From Amorphochlora amoebiformis (taxonomy: Eukaryota; Cercozoa; Chlorarachniophyceae), in the NCBI GenBank assembly GCA_054601695.1, contig BAAHQB010000077.1, positions 620,001 through 684,000 of the forward strand: a stretch of DNA of 64,000 bases, read 5' to 3'. The first letter of the stretch is position 1. Each line of letters starts with the position of its first letter. The notes below the pieces were generated by a model. It did no database searches. It saw nothing but the letters and a program-made list of their open reading frames with translations, and had not been told where the DNA came from. Shown here one piece after another: positions 1 to 23,537 of this stretch. Position numbers and translations under genes: made by a program.

Positions 1-385
1 GTTAGGGTAATGGCTATAAGGGTTGGAATTGGTTATGGCTGGGTTAGGGTTGGGTCAGGATTGGGTTAGGGTTGGGTTAGGGTTAGGGTTTGGTTTAGGG
101 TTAGGGTTAGGGTTAGGGTTGGCATTAGCTCAGAGAGTTAGGGTTTTGACTAGGGTAGTGTTAGGGTTAGAGATAAGGATAGGGTTATGGGTAAGGTTTA
201 GGGTTAGCGTTAGGGTTACGCTTAGATTTAGGGTTTGGACTAGGGCCAGGGTTAGGGTTAGGGTTACAGTTGGGGATAGGGTTAGGCTTAGGGTTTAGGG
301 TTACGCTTAGAGTTAGGGTTTTGATTAGGGCAAGGGTTAAGGTTAGGGTTAGAGTTAGGGTTAGGGTTAGGCTTAGGGTTAGGCT
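1..385 (+). repeat. Degenerate TTAGGG (telomere-like) repeat
   Basis: Tandem GGGTTA hexamers with many single-base changes and length changes, all in the TTAGGG direction on the plus strand. It lies downstream of the last visible DUF1445 exon, so on that gene's strand it reads CCCTAA. It is interstitial, not a chromosome end, as genes flank it or lie beyond it. Confidence 0.9.
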
Positions 386-452
386 ATATATACATATTAT
401 GCACGTGTATAGTACATGTATAAAAATATATATATTTAAATATGTATGTGTG

Positions 453-492
<40 letters not shown>

Positions 493-563
493 TATACATA
501 TATATATGTATAATATATATATGTATATACTATATACACACATATATATATATATATATATTT

Positions 564-607
<44 letters not shown>

Positions 608-739
608 TATATATATAAATATTACATAGATCAGATGACAGTATGTGGACGCGTTACATAAACATACATAGGTATACATACATACATATATACATAAATA
701 TACATGTGTATATATAAATATACACACACACACACACAC

Positions 740-784
<45 letters not shown>

Positions 785-883
785 GTGTGGATTTATAAAC
801 ATATATAATATGTGTGGATCTATAAACACAAGTTTATACATATATATACACACATACATACATATATATATAATATATGTACA

Positions 884-919
<36 letters not shown>

Positions 920-949
920 AAAATACATATATACACATATATAGTTTAC

Positions 950-1201
950 ATAGACTCACACCAACCTATTATAAACATATGTGCTTACATATAAATTACA
1001 CATACTAGAAATACCGGAAGTTTAGCTTGTTGAACACATATATACACACATATATATATTATATGTGTATATATATATATATATACATATATGCATATAT
1101 ACATATATACATATATATATATATATACATGTTTACATAGACTCACATCAACTTATTATTAACATATGTGCATGCATATACATTACACAAACTAGGCATA
1201 C

Positions 1202-1222
<21 letters not shown>
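950..1222 (-). repeat. Tandem duplication of a 90-bp block covering an exon end
   Basis: About 948-1040 and 1131-1222 are near-identical (shared gtttacatagactcaca and accggaagtttagcttgttgaac). The right copy includes the 3' end and donor of the DUF1445 exon 1202-1264; the left copy is intronic. Confidence 0.9.
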
Positions 1223-8060
<6,838 letters not shown>

Positions 8061-8071
8061 CTATTTGTATA

Positions 8072-8106
<35 letters not shown>

Positions 8107-8284
8107 TGTCAATGCCAAAAATACGTACATATATAGATATATATAGATATCAATGTAAAATATACAAATATATATATTATATATGTATATATATATATAT
8201 ATGTTATATATATATATATGTGTATATTATATGTATATATATATATTTATACATATATATATATATATATACATTTATATACAT

Positions 8285-8343
<59 letters not shown>

Positions 8344-8470
8344 CATATGCATATATTTAATATCCATATCGTATGTAATACATTATGCACTTATACAAAT
8401 ACGTATGTATACATACAAATATGTGTATATATATGTACAAATATGAATATATATACACATACATATATAT

Positions 8471-8509
<39 letters not shown>

Positions 8510-8746
8510 CATGTGTGTGCAATACACACAAATATACAGATATATATGTAGATATATACATACATATATTCTACATATATTTATATTATTCTCTATATAT
8601 AATATATATATCAATATGAATTTATTTAGATATAGATGTAATAATATGTACGTAAAGTTATTATATATGATATATGTATATATACACATATATCATATAT
8701 TCTACATTCTACAAGAATAAAAGCATATGTATATGCGTATATATGC

Positions 8747-8777
<31 letters not shown>

Positions 8778-8837
8778 GTAATATATACTTATGTACACGA
8801 TATACATAATATAGATATGTGTACATAATATATATGG

Positions 8838-8882
<45 letters not shown>

Positions 8883-8906
8883 ATATTTATACAAAGATAT
8901 ATATAA

Positions 8907-10419
<1,513 letters not shown>

Positions 10420-10594
10420 CTTTCGGAGCTGCCAATCTTAATTCCTGGGCGCCGAGAGAATACTGGTGATGACGGGCAAGGGAAGTGACAACCCTGAGTG
10501 ACCTTTCTTCCTGGTCACGCACTGATATCTCTTTATAGATATACAATATATTTGAATATTTATATCTAGTATATCTTAATAAGATATATAAGAT
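10420..10594. promoter_or_regulatory. Divergent promoter region, DUF1445-side gene / FAH-family gene
   Basis: The 175 bp between the ATGs at 10419 (minus) and 10595 (plus) is mostly unique sequence, with an AT-rich stretch at 10530-10592. Function is inferred from the head-to-head layout only. Confidence 0.45.
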
Positions 10595-11500
10595 ATGGCG
10601 AAAAGCCTAGATTCAAATCCCATCCGGGCTATCCCACCCCCCCGCCTTACCCCCGCCCTGATTCTCCATGCGCCTGGTCACTTTCATCCTCAAATCAAAG
10701 CCAACTGAAGAACTTGTGGGCGCTGAGCTCCTCGAAGAGAAATCGGTGACAACTTGCAATTTTTTTCGCGCGAATCGCAAATTGTAGCGTGGTTTATTGC
10801 GCCGGTGGGACTTGCATCGGAAAGGATAGACATAGGCCTGATAGGGAGAGTCAAGAATTGATCATTAGAGTGCGCCGTCCATAGGGTCTTTTTTTCCAGG
10901 GCTTGGTTGTTGGTGATTGGGAGGTTTTCAAGTGGATAACATATTATCTTTCCGTTCTCACTGTCCGGCAGTTTGTGAACCTGAGCGCGGCGTTAAAGCT
11001 CACTTCGATGAGCAAGTTCCTCGCAACAGGCGAAAAAGGACTCAAGTAAGAATGCCAATCTGGCTTTTGTGTACGAATATAACAGATACGTGTATCCAAT
11101 ATGCTTAAATGTAGAGTGTTGTGCGCTGAATGGATACAGAAAGAAGGTGCGTGATATACAGCATGTGTACGAGACATGAGGGAAAAAGCGGGAGAAGAAA
11201 GTTGAAGTTTTAAGATTACTAGTGAGTATATTTCTTGTATGTTGGGTAGGTCTGCCGAAGAGGTGGTTCAGTCTGGGAAGTTCAGGGTTCCAATTAAGGA
11301 TTGTAGGCGTCTGGTATGGAATCATATGTTTGTATTCACACATATGTAACATAAACATACATAGCCCTTCGAGCCTAATGTATACCTTATCCCAAACCGA
11401 ACCTTAACACCTAACCCTAAACCTACATAACCCTTCGAGCCTGTCTATATACCCCAACCTTTACCCTATCCTAAACCCAACCCTAAACCTAACCCTAACC

Positions 11501-11544
<44 letters not shown>

Positions 11545-11868
11545 AGTGTTACATATGAAGTTATTGCTGCCTTCACGTTTTGACCCTATCCTTACCCCCA
11601 ATCCTTATTTATCCTGACCCGTAGCCCTAATCTTGACCAAACCCTCTCTATTCGAGCTGTTTACACCAACTATTCGGTAATATAGCCCAGGAGCCTCACA
11701 TTATTAAGTTAATGTATGCCTTATAAATCCGTAAGCCTAGCTAAGCATCTGATAGTAATACACCGGCAGGCCCCAGTGACAGATCCCCGTAAGATCATCT
11801 GTATCGGTCTCAACTATATAGATCATTGTCACGAGACAGGTAGTATTATGTAAATTTATAACTTAAAA

Positions 11869-11899
<31 letters not shown>

Positions 11900-12180
11900 C
11901 ATAAATATATATATATATATATATATATGTATACACACACATAAATATATTATGCGACATACATACATACACATTATAAATAATACATATGGACAGAAGC
12001 TGGAGCTGGTCTTGAATCGATACTAACGTCATATCTCTATCTCTAACTCTTTTTTTTATCAGGTATGGCTATTCCCAAGGAACCAGGTATGTCTGTTCTA
12101 TTATATATATATATATATATATATACATATATATAAATATGTATATTATATATACACATACACACATACATACATATATA

Positions 12181-12212
<32 letters not shown>

Positions 12213-12258
12213 CTAATATACATATTATATATATATATATATATATATATAACATATG

Positions 12259-12301
<43 letters not shown>

Positions 12302-12737
12302 CATATACATATATATATATTATACATACACACACACACATATACATACACATATATATATAAATATATCTAATATATATATATATATATATACACATAT
12401 ATTACCTTTATATATAATGTGCATAAATAATATACTACTATATGCATGTATTTGTGGTATTCGACATGGTTCCTGAATGTGTGATATATATATACATACA
12501 TATATATATATATATATATATGTTATATATATATATATATACATATATATATAGTATAATATAATATAAACATATATATACATATATATGTATATAATAT
12601 AGTGGTATTCAACAAGTTCCCCGAATGCGTGGCGGCAGATGGAGATGAGATCCCTCTCTACGAAACTAAGGTATATATCTAACTATTCACTTCTTTTTGG
12701 TATATTTACATTTATACATGCTGATATCATACATATA

Positions 12738-12812
<75 letters not shown>

Positions 12813-12834
12813 ATTTATATATATATATTATATG

Positions 12835-12882
<48 letters not shown>

Positions 12883-13063
12883 TATATATATATATATATA
12901 TACATATGTACACATATAAATATATATGTGTTTGTGTATGTATAATATATATATATATATGTATACATATATATACATATATATATATATGTATATGTAT
13001 ATATATGTATCGTTATGTAAAGGAAATAATCTATGTCTACATTCATGCTTTATATATATATTT

Positions 13064-13101
<38 letters not shown>

Positions 13102-13129
13102 ATGTGTATTATATTATATAAATATTATA

Positions 13130-13176
<47 letters not shown>

Positions 13177-13217
13177 ATGTGTATATATAGAACACACCCG
13201 CACATAAATACGTATAT

Positions 13218-13278
<61 letters not shown>

Positions 13279-13352
13279 TCCAGGCGCTAGACTATGAAGT
13301 GGAGATGGTTATTGTCATCGGAAAGGGTTCAAAATATACATACATACAAAAT

Positions 13353-13383
<31 letters not shown>

Positions 13384-13486
13384 ATATATATATATATATA
13401 TAAATATATGTATGTGTGTTAATATTGTATATTATATTTATATGTAAACATGTATGTGTACATATATATATATATATATGTATTTG

Positions 13487-13517
<31 letters not shown>

Positions 13518-13719
13518 TATATCTATAAAATAACAAATCTTGTATAATTTGTATATGTGTATGGTTATTGTATCGGAAAGCAGAAAAGAGTAGACAGGAA
13601 GAAAAGATAGAGCGTTTTGTTTTTTCTATTTTGAATGAATATAGTGTTTACATTCATATGCTACAAGAGGAAAGTAATGACCAATTCTGATGATCTCTAT
13701 ATGAGTACATGATTTATAC

Positions 13720-13751
<32 letters not shown>

Positions 13752-13896
13752 TTATGTATATATATATATATATATGTATATAAACATGGATATACATAAT
13801 ATACATATATATATATATATATATACACATATATAATATATATACATATATATATATACGTGTAAAGTTATTTCTATATATTTGTGTATATGTATG

Positions 13897-13944
<48 letters not shown>

Positions 13945-14087
13945 TCATGTAAATATAGTGTGAATCGACCCGCTTTCGCTCAATCTGTTCTCTCTTTTTG
14001 CTCAATTTCTTCTCTCTTTTTCTCCCTTCTTCCTTGTCCATTTTATAGCTCCTCTCTCTCTCTCTCTCTCTTCCCTCTTCCTTGAAG

Positions 14088-14156
<69 letters not shown>

Positions 14157-14212
14157 GCGGTTTCCGCGTGAAGAAGGAGGATGCAAAGGGAATTATTGCT
14201 GGGTAGTACTGA

Positions 14213-14277
<65 letters not shown>

Positions 14278-14360
14278 TGTATATACACACGCACTATATA
14301 TGTGTTTTACTCACTCCTGCGGAAATACATCATTGGCTACAGAACCTATCAAGTATATGG

Positions 14361-14405
<45 letters not shown>

Positions 14406-14583
14406 TATATATATATATGTATGTATGTATGTATGTACATAAACTTAATAGGTGTATCGTAGCCCATGATATATCCGCATATATATGTATATATGTAATA
14501 TATATATATACATATATATATATAATATGTAGACCTAATATATATATATATATATACATAATGTGTGTATATGATATATCCGC

Positions 14584-14652
<69 letters not shown>

Positions 14653-14726
14653 TATAAATCCATACATATACATATACACACATATATATAGATATATACA
14701 TATATATATGTGTATATATGTGGATA

Positions 14727-14768
<42 letters not shown>

Positions 14769-14854
14769 TATATATATGTGTGTGTGTGTGTGTATGTATA
14801 TATATATATATATATATATATGTACATATATAAATATAGATATTTTTAGTATAT

Positions 14855-14908
<54 letters not shown>

Positions 14909-15124
14909 ATATATGGATATATATGTATATATAATATGTATGAATATATATAGATATATATACTTAATAGGTATACCGTAGCTCATGATGTATCCGCACG
15001 GGATGTCCAGCTGGCGAATGGCGGCCAATGGCTTCTTGGAAAAACTATGAAAGGGTGTATATTTTATGTATATATTTCTATATATATATTTTTATATATA
15101 TATTACATACATTTACATATGCGT

Positions 15125-15180
<56 letters not shown>

Positions 15181-15204
15181 ATATATGCGTGTATATACAC
15201 GTAT

Positions 15205-15251
<47 letters not shown>

Positions 15252-15529
15252 AGCACAGCATATATACTGTAATGTGAGTGCATCTATAGTATTACATATA
15301 TATTTACATATATATACACATACATATACAATATATATATATATATACATATGTATATACAATATATATATATACATACATACATACATATATATTTGAA
15401 CATGCATACATTATTTTTTTTTTTACAGCATATATATATATATATATATATATTCATTGTAGTACTGCATATATATTGTACAGCATATATATTGTTATGT
15501 GAATACATCTGTAGTATTGCATTCATATT

Positions 15530-15622
<93 letters not shown>

Positions 15623-16354
15623 ATGTATATATAATACAGGTACGCTCCAATCGGGCCCGCTATAGTAACGGACCTCAAGGACCCTCACAAGCTAGGGATT
15701 CGTTGTACCGTCAACGGAAAGGTGATAGATAAAATATATATATATATATATATATAATATATATATATATATATAATATAGCTATTACATTTGATATAAA
15801 TCCAAAATTCCTCCCAATCATACACAACGCATTGACAAAGAATTTGACACAGATGATGCAAAACTCTAACACCAACCAACTGGTATTCAACACCTACGAA
15901 CTCGTCGCATACTGCTCAAGATTCTTCCCCCTAAGCCCCGGGGATCTCATCTTCTCTGGTCAGTACACATCTCCTGACGAACCGTCTCCTGACGAATAGT
16001 CCCTCTTTCTCTTCACGGAATATTCTATTCTCCATTCTTCCTTCGCGTTCGGACCCTGTGTATCTCTCTTTCCTTGTTCTCACTCTGTCACTTCCCTCTT
16101 TTCTCACTCCTCAGTGCGTATTTCTGTCTCTTTGTGTCTCTTTGTGTCTTTCTCACAGATTCGAAAGCCCCCTCTCGCTCTCTCTGACACTCCCTCGTGA
16201 TCTCTCTCTCAACTGAGTATGAATAATTTATCTATGGTGTAGGTACCCCTCCGGGAGTTGGGATGGGATTCAAGCCGCCTAAGTAATTTGGGATATTGAT
16301 ATACGTATATGTGTATATAAATTTATATATATACATATATTTGCGTATTTATAC

Positions 16355-16400
<46 letters not shown>

Positions 16401-16466
16401 ATATATATATATATAATATATATATATAAAAATATATATATATATATATTATATAAATTATATATA

Positions 16467-16507
<41 letters not shown>

Positions 16508-16623
16508 TTATATATACCCAGTTTTTTGTGTACATGTATGTAAATACTAGAAATATTTTCATCTGTAAAATCTATGCATATTTCTGTATGTGTATATGGT
16601 AATATGTATGTACATATATAAAC

Positions 16624-16677
<54 letters not shown>

Positions 16678-16715
16678 CATACATATATACATATGTGTAT
16701 ATATATGTATATATT

Positions 16716-16807
<92 letters not shown>

Positions 16808-17132
16808 ATATACACACACATATACTACTTCGTACCTCTAATCATACAAAATTCCTTTTACTAGTTTATTTACCTCAATATCATACACCCAATTCTGACA
16901 ATACCTACAAGACATCTAGAGACGTATACCTAACCGTCGAAGTAGTATAAAACAAACGTCCCTTATATATATAAAAACTGTTACATTGACATCCCCAGAG
17001 GTTTACCACAATAAGTACTAACATAAAAATATATGTGTACACCCTAGATACCTGAAGGACGGCGACGTTGTGACTGTTGAAATAGACGGGATTGGGTCGA
17101 TCACGAACAAGGTCAAGGAACTCAAGTTCTAA
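10595..17132 (+). CDS. Fumarylacetoacetate hydrolase family protein (FAHD2-like), 300 aa, 14 exons
   Basis: Exons: 10595-10676, 10711-10745, 10972-11045, 11250-11313, 11770-11839, 12063-12086, 12603-12670, 13284-13326, 14157-14202, 14971-15054, 15640-15721, 15853-15958, 16243-16282, 17048-17132 (TAA). All phases join; 300 aa fits the family. The N-terminal domain reads [20 protein letters not shown]. The catalytic domain has [102 protein letters not shown] and [13 protein letters not shown]. The expected metal ligands are present: E144 and E146 in YEVE and D175 in HDVSARD; the usual Asn before that Asp is His. Family members hydrolyse C-C bonds of acylpyruvates or decarboxylate oxaloacetate; the substrate is unknown. 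The first two exons are less sure: their intron would be only 34 nt. Introns are mostly (TA)n, with CCCTAA and CT tracts, and hold several decayed exon-edge copies. Confidence 0.93.
11390..11660 (-). repeat. Degenerate CCCTAA repeat in a FAH-family intron
   Basis: CCCTAA/CCTAACC variants in two blocks split by a (TA)n tract, inside the intron 11314-11769. A short phrase, acataRcccttcgagcct, occurs twice near 11360 and 11427. Confidence 0.85.
13975..14085. repeat. CT-rich tract
   Basis: Polypyrimidine with a (CT)n run near 14050-14071, in a FAH-family intron. A similar tract lies at 15990-16215, just before exon 16243-16282. Confidence 0.8.
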
Positions 17133-18753
17133 CCGGCTCAACCTAGTTTGCAATGCACGAACTTCAACGGTCGATATGCGCCGGCCAACTTCTAGATAAT
17201 TAGATACATCAGATCTAGCAGCACTAGTAGTGGATTTAGCTAATGTGTACAATGAACAGTTCACCGTAATGTCATACTCTAGTATCGATGATCCGAGGCT
17301 AACATTCTAGATCATTGCATATTTAATATTAAAAACATACGTACGTCTACATGTACGTACTAGCATGCACGTACGTGCACATAATCAGATAATGTGCGCA
17401 TGCGTTTTCTCCTACCAAGGTGAGTAACCTGGTATATCTATTATGTACGTACAGTACGTACGTATGACTACACACTAAACACACTTTCCTTCTGCATATA
17501 CGTACGAAAACTTGTGCTATATATTATGTACACATCGTCTACGTCTAGTACGTATCACTCGTAGCTAGTACGTACGCATGTACGTACGTATACTCAGTAC
17601 ACATATACCGTAGTACACGATTTCAACCCATGATTGTTATTAATTACTAGTTGTAAGGTTTATAGCTATACATATACTTAGACTAGTTAGATTATGCAAG
17701 ATCTAGAAGCTTTAACTAAATGAATTGTGAATTATGAATTCACAGCCGATGACCTTCTAACTGGTCTGTCTAGTCTTGTCTATTCTAGACTTAGATCTAG
17801 AGATATCTAAGTATCTCTAGTATCTCCTAAATCTCTAGTGTCTAGAGTATCTGATCACAGGCTACTATGATGTGCCGCATTGACCGCATATAGTATATGC
17901 CACGGATACGTATCTGGTGCATACGTATATATAAGTCTCTAGAATTTAGGCTATCCAGAATATAAGCACTTCATGCATCATGCACGGTGCACCTACGTAC
18001 CTGGGTCTCTAGTTAGTGGTAGAGTATTGTATAACTAGCTACTCATATATCCAGTCAAAATATACTACATATAGACTCTGACTAGTCTGATTAGACCTAG
18101 TAGATCGTAGTACGTCTAGTATGCAACCTACTCCAGTTACTAGTACTAGTACTATTAGTAGTATATTTAAGTAAAACTAGTATCTAGAACTTGTTCTATT
18201 ACTACTATAAGCTAGAATTTCATACTCTAGATATGCTATGAATCTCTAGAATCTAGTAAATACTAGAAATACCACCGTCAATTGGAAATTGCATAGACTA
18301 GATAGAGTTAGTTGGTTTATTTAAGTTCAATGATCTCATTGATCGGTCTATGATAAGGGATTTATCTGCATCAAGTAAGCTAGGTACTATGATGATTAGA
18401 GTTAAAGCACTGACCGTGCCGTTCAGGCTTTGCCGCTACACAAGCATGCAATATTCTCGTGTCACGATACACACACACACATATGTATGTGTATATGTAT
18501 ATGTATATATTATGTATGTATGTATGTATATATGTGTATGTATGTATATATGTATGTATGTAGACATCTACTCATGTGGGCAAATTATAAATAATACGGC
18601 GCAGTAATGTAATAAATATGTCACATATATGAAATATATGTGTGTATGTATATGTATATATGTATGTGTGTATAGAAAAGACCCAGAAGAGAAACAATCT
18701 GAGAATGATTTAAAATTGAATTTAAAAATCGGTCGAAAGAATTAAGTAATTAG

Positions 18754-18807
<54 letters not shown>

Positions 18808-18919
18808 TATATATATGTATATAACTGTATATATTTATATTATATTATATATGAATATATAGATTAGTGAATATGTTCGTACAAATTTAGACACTCTGTA
18901 TATACATATGTTTAATGTT

Positions 18920-18981
<62 letters not shown>

Positions 18982-19388
18982 TGTAAATATGAATGTAGAA
19001 AAAAAACCTCTAGAAAAAACCAATCTTAAGATAATTTTAAAATTAAATTAAGAAAATCGGTCCTAAAACAAAACTCACACAACAGCACACAGGGCACAGG
19101 ACATAAAATCTTGTCAAATTATCTTTTTAAAAAGTAAAAAACTACGTATGTGGAGAGGGGGATACCTCATTCGTGTGTCTGCTGTCTCTTTCTCCTAATT
19201 TGTCTTGTCTCTGTTCCTTACTCGTATAATGATACATTCTCTCTCGTCACTAGTTTCTAACTAGTTTTTCTACCTCACTCGGTTTTTTTTTCTCTATCTT
19301 TCTCTCACCCACAAATTCTCTCGTCTCTTCCTCATTCAGTTTTCTCCCCTCTTCCTCATGCGAGAATCCTCTTGTATCTCTGAAGCCA
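17133..19388. other. Tail-to-tail intergenic region rich in GTAC and CTAG words
   Basis: Between the ends of the FAH-family gene and the Ser/Pro-rich gene. 17330-17630 is dense in overlapping ACGTAC/GTACGT palindromes; 17640-18300 is dense in CTAG, TCTAGA and ACTAGT. From 18470 (TA)n and (CA)n return, and 19180-19380 is CT-rich. I see no exon here. Confidence 0.8.
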
Positions 19389-20082
19389 TTAGGGAAGAAG
19401 CTGAGGTCCCAGTTTGATATCACTCATCTCCTTAATAAGCTTGTCTCGAACCTTGCTTAGGGCTTTTTTGTCCGTCGGTATAACCCTAATATGTACATGG
19501 TAGACATATAAATTGTACTTCTTTTTGTTTTAGATATTATATGCGTACATATGTGTACGTATGTATGATGTACATATGTACTAGATGTATCTAAATGTAA
19601 ATATATACACCCACATATATGTATATATATATATGTACATATACATATTCATATATATACACACATATTATATATATTTATATATATATATACATATACA
19701 TATATACACACACATATTATATATATATATATATATGTATGTATATAATATATTATATAATGTGTCTATGTATTGTATTATATATAAATATGTATATTAT
19801 TATTGCAATATATATATATATATATGTATATATATTGCAATATACATATACATACACATGTACACACACAAATGCGTATGATATATGTTATATGTACAAT
19901 ACATCTCTTAATACATTATATATAATATATATATGTATATACACACATATATACACATATATGTGCATATTTGTATATATATGCATATTTATATTTGCAT
20001 ATTAATGTATGCGTTAATTCTGTAGATATACACGAATTAAGAAACAAGTGAATATCTATGTATACATACACGTATTTGCATA

Positions 20083-20133
<51 letters not shown>

Positions 20134-20139
20134 ATACAT

Positions 20140-20236
<97 letters not shown>

Positions 20237-20266
20237 AAAATCTATCCGTACATAAATTTAAATACA

Positions 20267-20321
<55 letters not shown>

Positions 20322-20355
20322 GTGTAAAGTATACATATGTATACATATAATATGT

Positions 20356-20386
<31 letters not shown>

Positions 20387-20539
20387 CATATTATATATAT
20401 ATATATACATTATATATGTACATATATATATATACATAAATAATATATATAACCTTTGAGAATTCGAGACAATAATTGGCGACAGAGTCCGTTCTGTAGC
20501 TTCCGAATCTATATAGTTACATACATATATATATACATA

Positions 20540-20590
<51 letters not shown>

Positions 20591-20667
20591 CATACGTATA
20601 GATCATATGTATGCAAATGCGTGTTACGGATTCATCGTATAATATATGTACATATATCTATATCTAC

Positions 20668-20717
<50 letters not shown>

Positions 20718-21453
20718 GTACGCATGCTCATATATTACAGATAGTATAGAAAGAATGAAAGTATACTCACCCTTGGAGTCCTTAGAGTTCTCGCTTCTGA
20801 CCTTTATTTCATTCAACCTGTTCGATGGAAAACCCTGCTAGGGTTAGAGTTAGGGTTAAGGTCAGGGTTAAAGTCAAGGTTAGGGATTTAGTTACACGAT
20901 AAAGGTTAGAGTTAGGATTATTATGGTTTAACTGGTGGAGAAAAGCGAAAATATAGGAAGAATGGATGAATGTGGGATGATCTGTCCCTGGTTCCCTTCT
21001 CTCGCTCTCACTCTCTTTCTGCCCTCTCTACGCTCGCCCTCCGCTCTCTCTCGCTCTCCTTTATATATATATATATATATATATCTATCTTTTATACTCT
21101 CTCTCCTTGCTCTCAAAGCTCTATCTCTCTCTTTCCTTACTCTCTGTCTTGCTCTATGTCTTGCTCTATGTATATCTCTCTCTTTCTCTCCACTCTCAAT
21201 GCTCACCGCGGGAGAGTCGTCGGCGGGCTTGAAGTCGGATGTTATATTTGAGGGGATATCCAGTGGGCTTTCGATTCGGGGGATCGATCCGGAAGGAGAG
21301 CCTATATTGCGATATACAAACACAAGATACGAATATTGCATTCTATAGACTCACCTATATGTCATAATAACAAACTCTGATAATGGGTTTATAAGCATAA
21401 ATATTGATGTTTTAGATGTATGCGTTTGTTTGTGCGGGAATTTAATATATGTA

Positions 21454-21487
<34 letters not shown>

Positions 21488-21496
21488 TTATGTATT

Positions 21497-21541
<45 letters not shown>

Positions 21542-21645
21542 TATATGTTTATTACCTTTGAACATATTCGAAAGAGGTTAGCACTTTGTTATACACCCAT
21601 CCACCCCCCCCCCCCACACACACATATTATATATATATAATAATA

Positions 21646-21677
<32 letters not shown>

Positions 21678-22022
21678 TTTATATATATATAACTGTACAC
21701 ATATATACATTACCTTTGAGTATAAATAAAGGAGGTCTAGTAGCGTTTGCGTTAAGAGAAGGAAGAATCCCACTGTGTGGCGACCCAGATAGTGTTCGCA
21801 TCAATGCAGACTTATTTGATTGCCTAGAGGGTTTGATATATGTATATATATATATATATATTTGTATATATATGTGTATATATATATGTGTGTGTGTATA
21901 TATGTATACTATGTACACGTATGTTACATTTATGTTTGTTCATGTATGCGAATCTCGACGGGAGACAGAGATTTATTGTGAGATTAACTGTAATTTTTAA
22001 TAAATAATATGTACATGTATTA

Positions 22023-22063
<41 letters not shown>

Positions 22064-22171
22064 TATATATATGATATATATCATATGTGTATACGTTTAT
22101 TACCAGGGGCGATTGAAGACCGAACTGTCCATCAACATCGATCTAGTCGTCTGTATATATATATTATATAT

Positions 22172-22247
<76 letters not shown>

Positions 22248-22379
22248 GTATACATATATACTTTTTACATTTTTCTACGATGTTAGCTTAAGTTTACCAT
22301 ATTTTAATACACGCAAACCTATATACATTCATTATATATATATATATATATTTGGGTATTAAATGTATGTATATATATA

Positions 22380-22418
<39 letters not shown>

Positions 22419-22569
22419 GACACAAAAAAAATAATTAATAGCATTAATCTAATAAGGATAATAATGATAACAATGATAATACAATACTAGCAACGTTCTA
22501 TATTATATTACATATATAATATATATATTTACATATATATACATACATACATGTATATATATATATATA

Positions 22570-22608
<39 letters not shown>

Positions 22609-22621
22609 GTAGCATATACAT

Positions 22622-22693
<72 letters not shown>

Positions 22694-22756
22694 GTGTACA
22701 CACACACACGTAGCATACACACATGTGCACACCCACACACACATATATACACACAT

Positions 22757-22824
<68 letters not shown>

Positions 22825-23101
22825 TTTATATCCAAAAACATAAATACGAAATAACCTTAGAGATTATAATAATGATAATTATGATAATAGTAATGATAAT
22901 AGAAATGATAATAATAATATTACTTATTATTATTATTATGTATATAAACACATACACATGTATATACATACATACATATATACATACACATATACACATA
23001 TATACATATATACATATATACACGTAACATACACACACATGTGTATACACACACACACATACACATATACACATATATATACTGATATATATATTTATAA
23101 G

Positions 23102-23133
<32 letters not shown>

Positions 23134-23153
23134 CATACATACATACATATACA

Positions 23154-23191
<38 letters not shown>

Positions 23192-23490
23192 GTATATGTA
23201 AAATTTACAATCATATACATTACAAATGTATACATATATATATATATATATATATACATATATTTCTATATATATATATATATATATGTATACATATCCA
23301 AAACATAAATGTGTAAAATAACCTTAGGAATTAAAGTAATGATACTAATCGTGGTACTAATGTAATAACAATGATAATAATAATTATACTAATATTATTA
23401 ATACTAGTGCTTATTATGATAATATCAAAAAATAGCAATAAGAGTAATAATACAATGTATAATGATGATAATGATAGTAGCAATAGCAGT

Positions 23491-23537
<47 letters not shown>

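Noticed and set aside
1-385. Chromosome end (true telomere)
   Set aside because: Repeats are strongly degenerate, the DUF1445 gene still lacks its last exon, and equal fields occur throughout the window.
10704-10998. About 98 codons open on the minus strand without a stop ([16 protein letters not shown]...)
   Set aside because: Antisense to FAH-family exons 10711-10745 and 10972-11045, which fit the family and join in phase; no start codon or flanking exons on the minus strand.
18350-18607. 85-codon plus-strand frame in the tail-to-tail gap
   Set aside because: Second half is (GTAT)n translation; first half has no splice partners or family resemblance.
21960-21987. Possible 28-nt exon (NLTINLCL) in the Ser/Pro-rich gene
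   Set aside because: Exon 22104-22150 joins exon 21714-21823 in phase without it, and its own entry phase does not fit.
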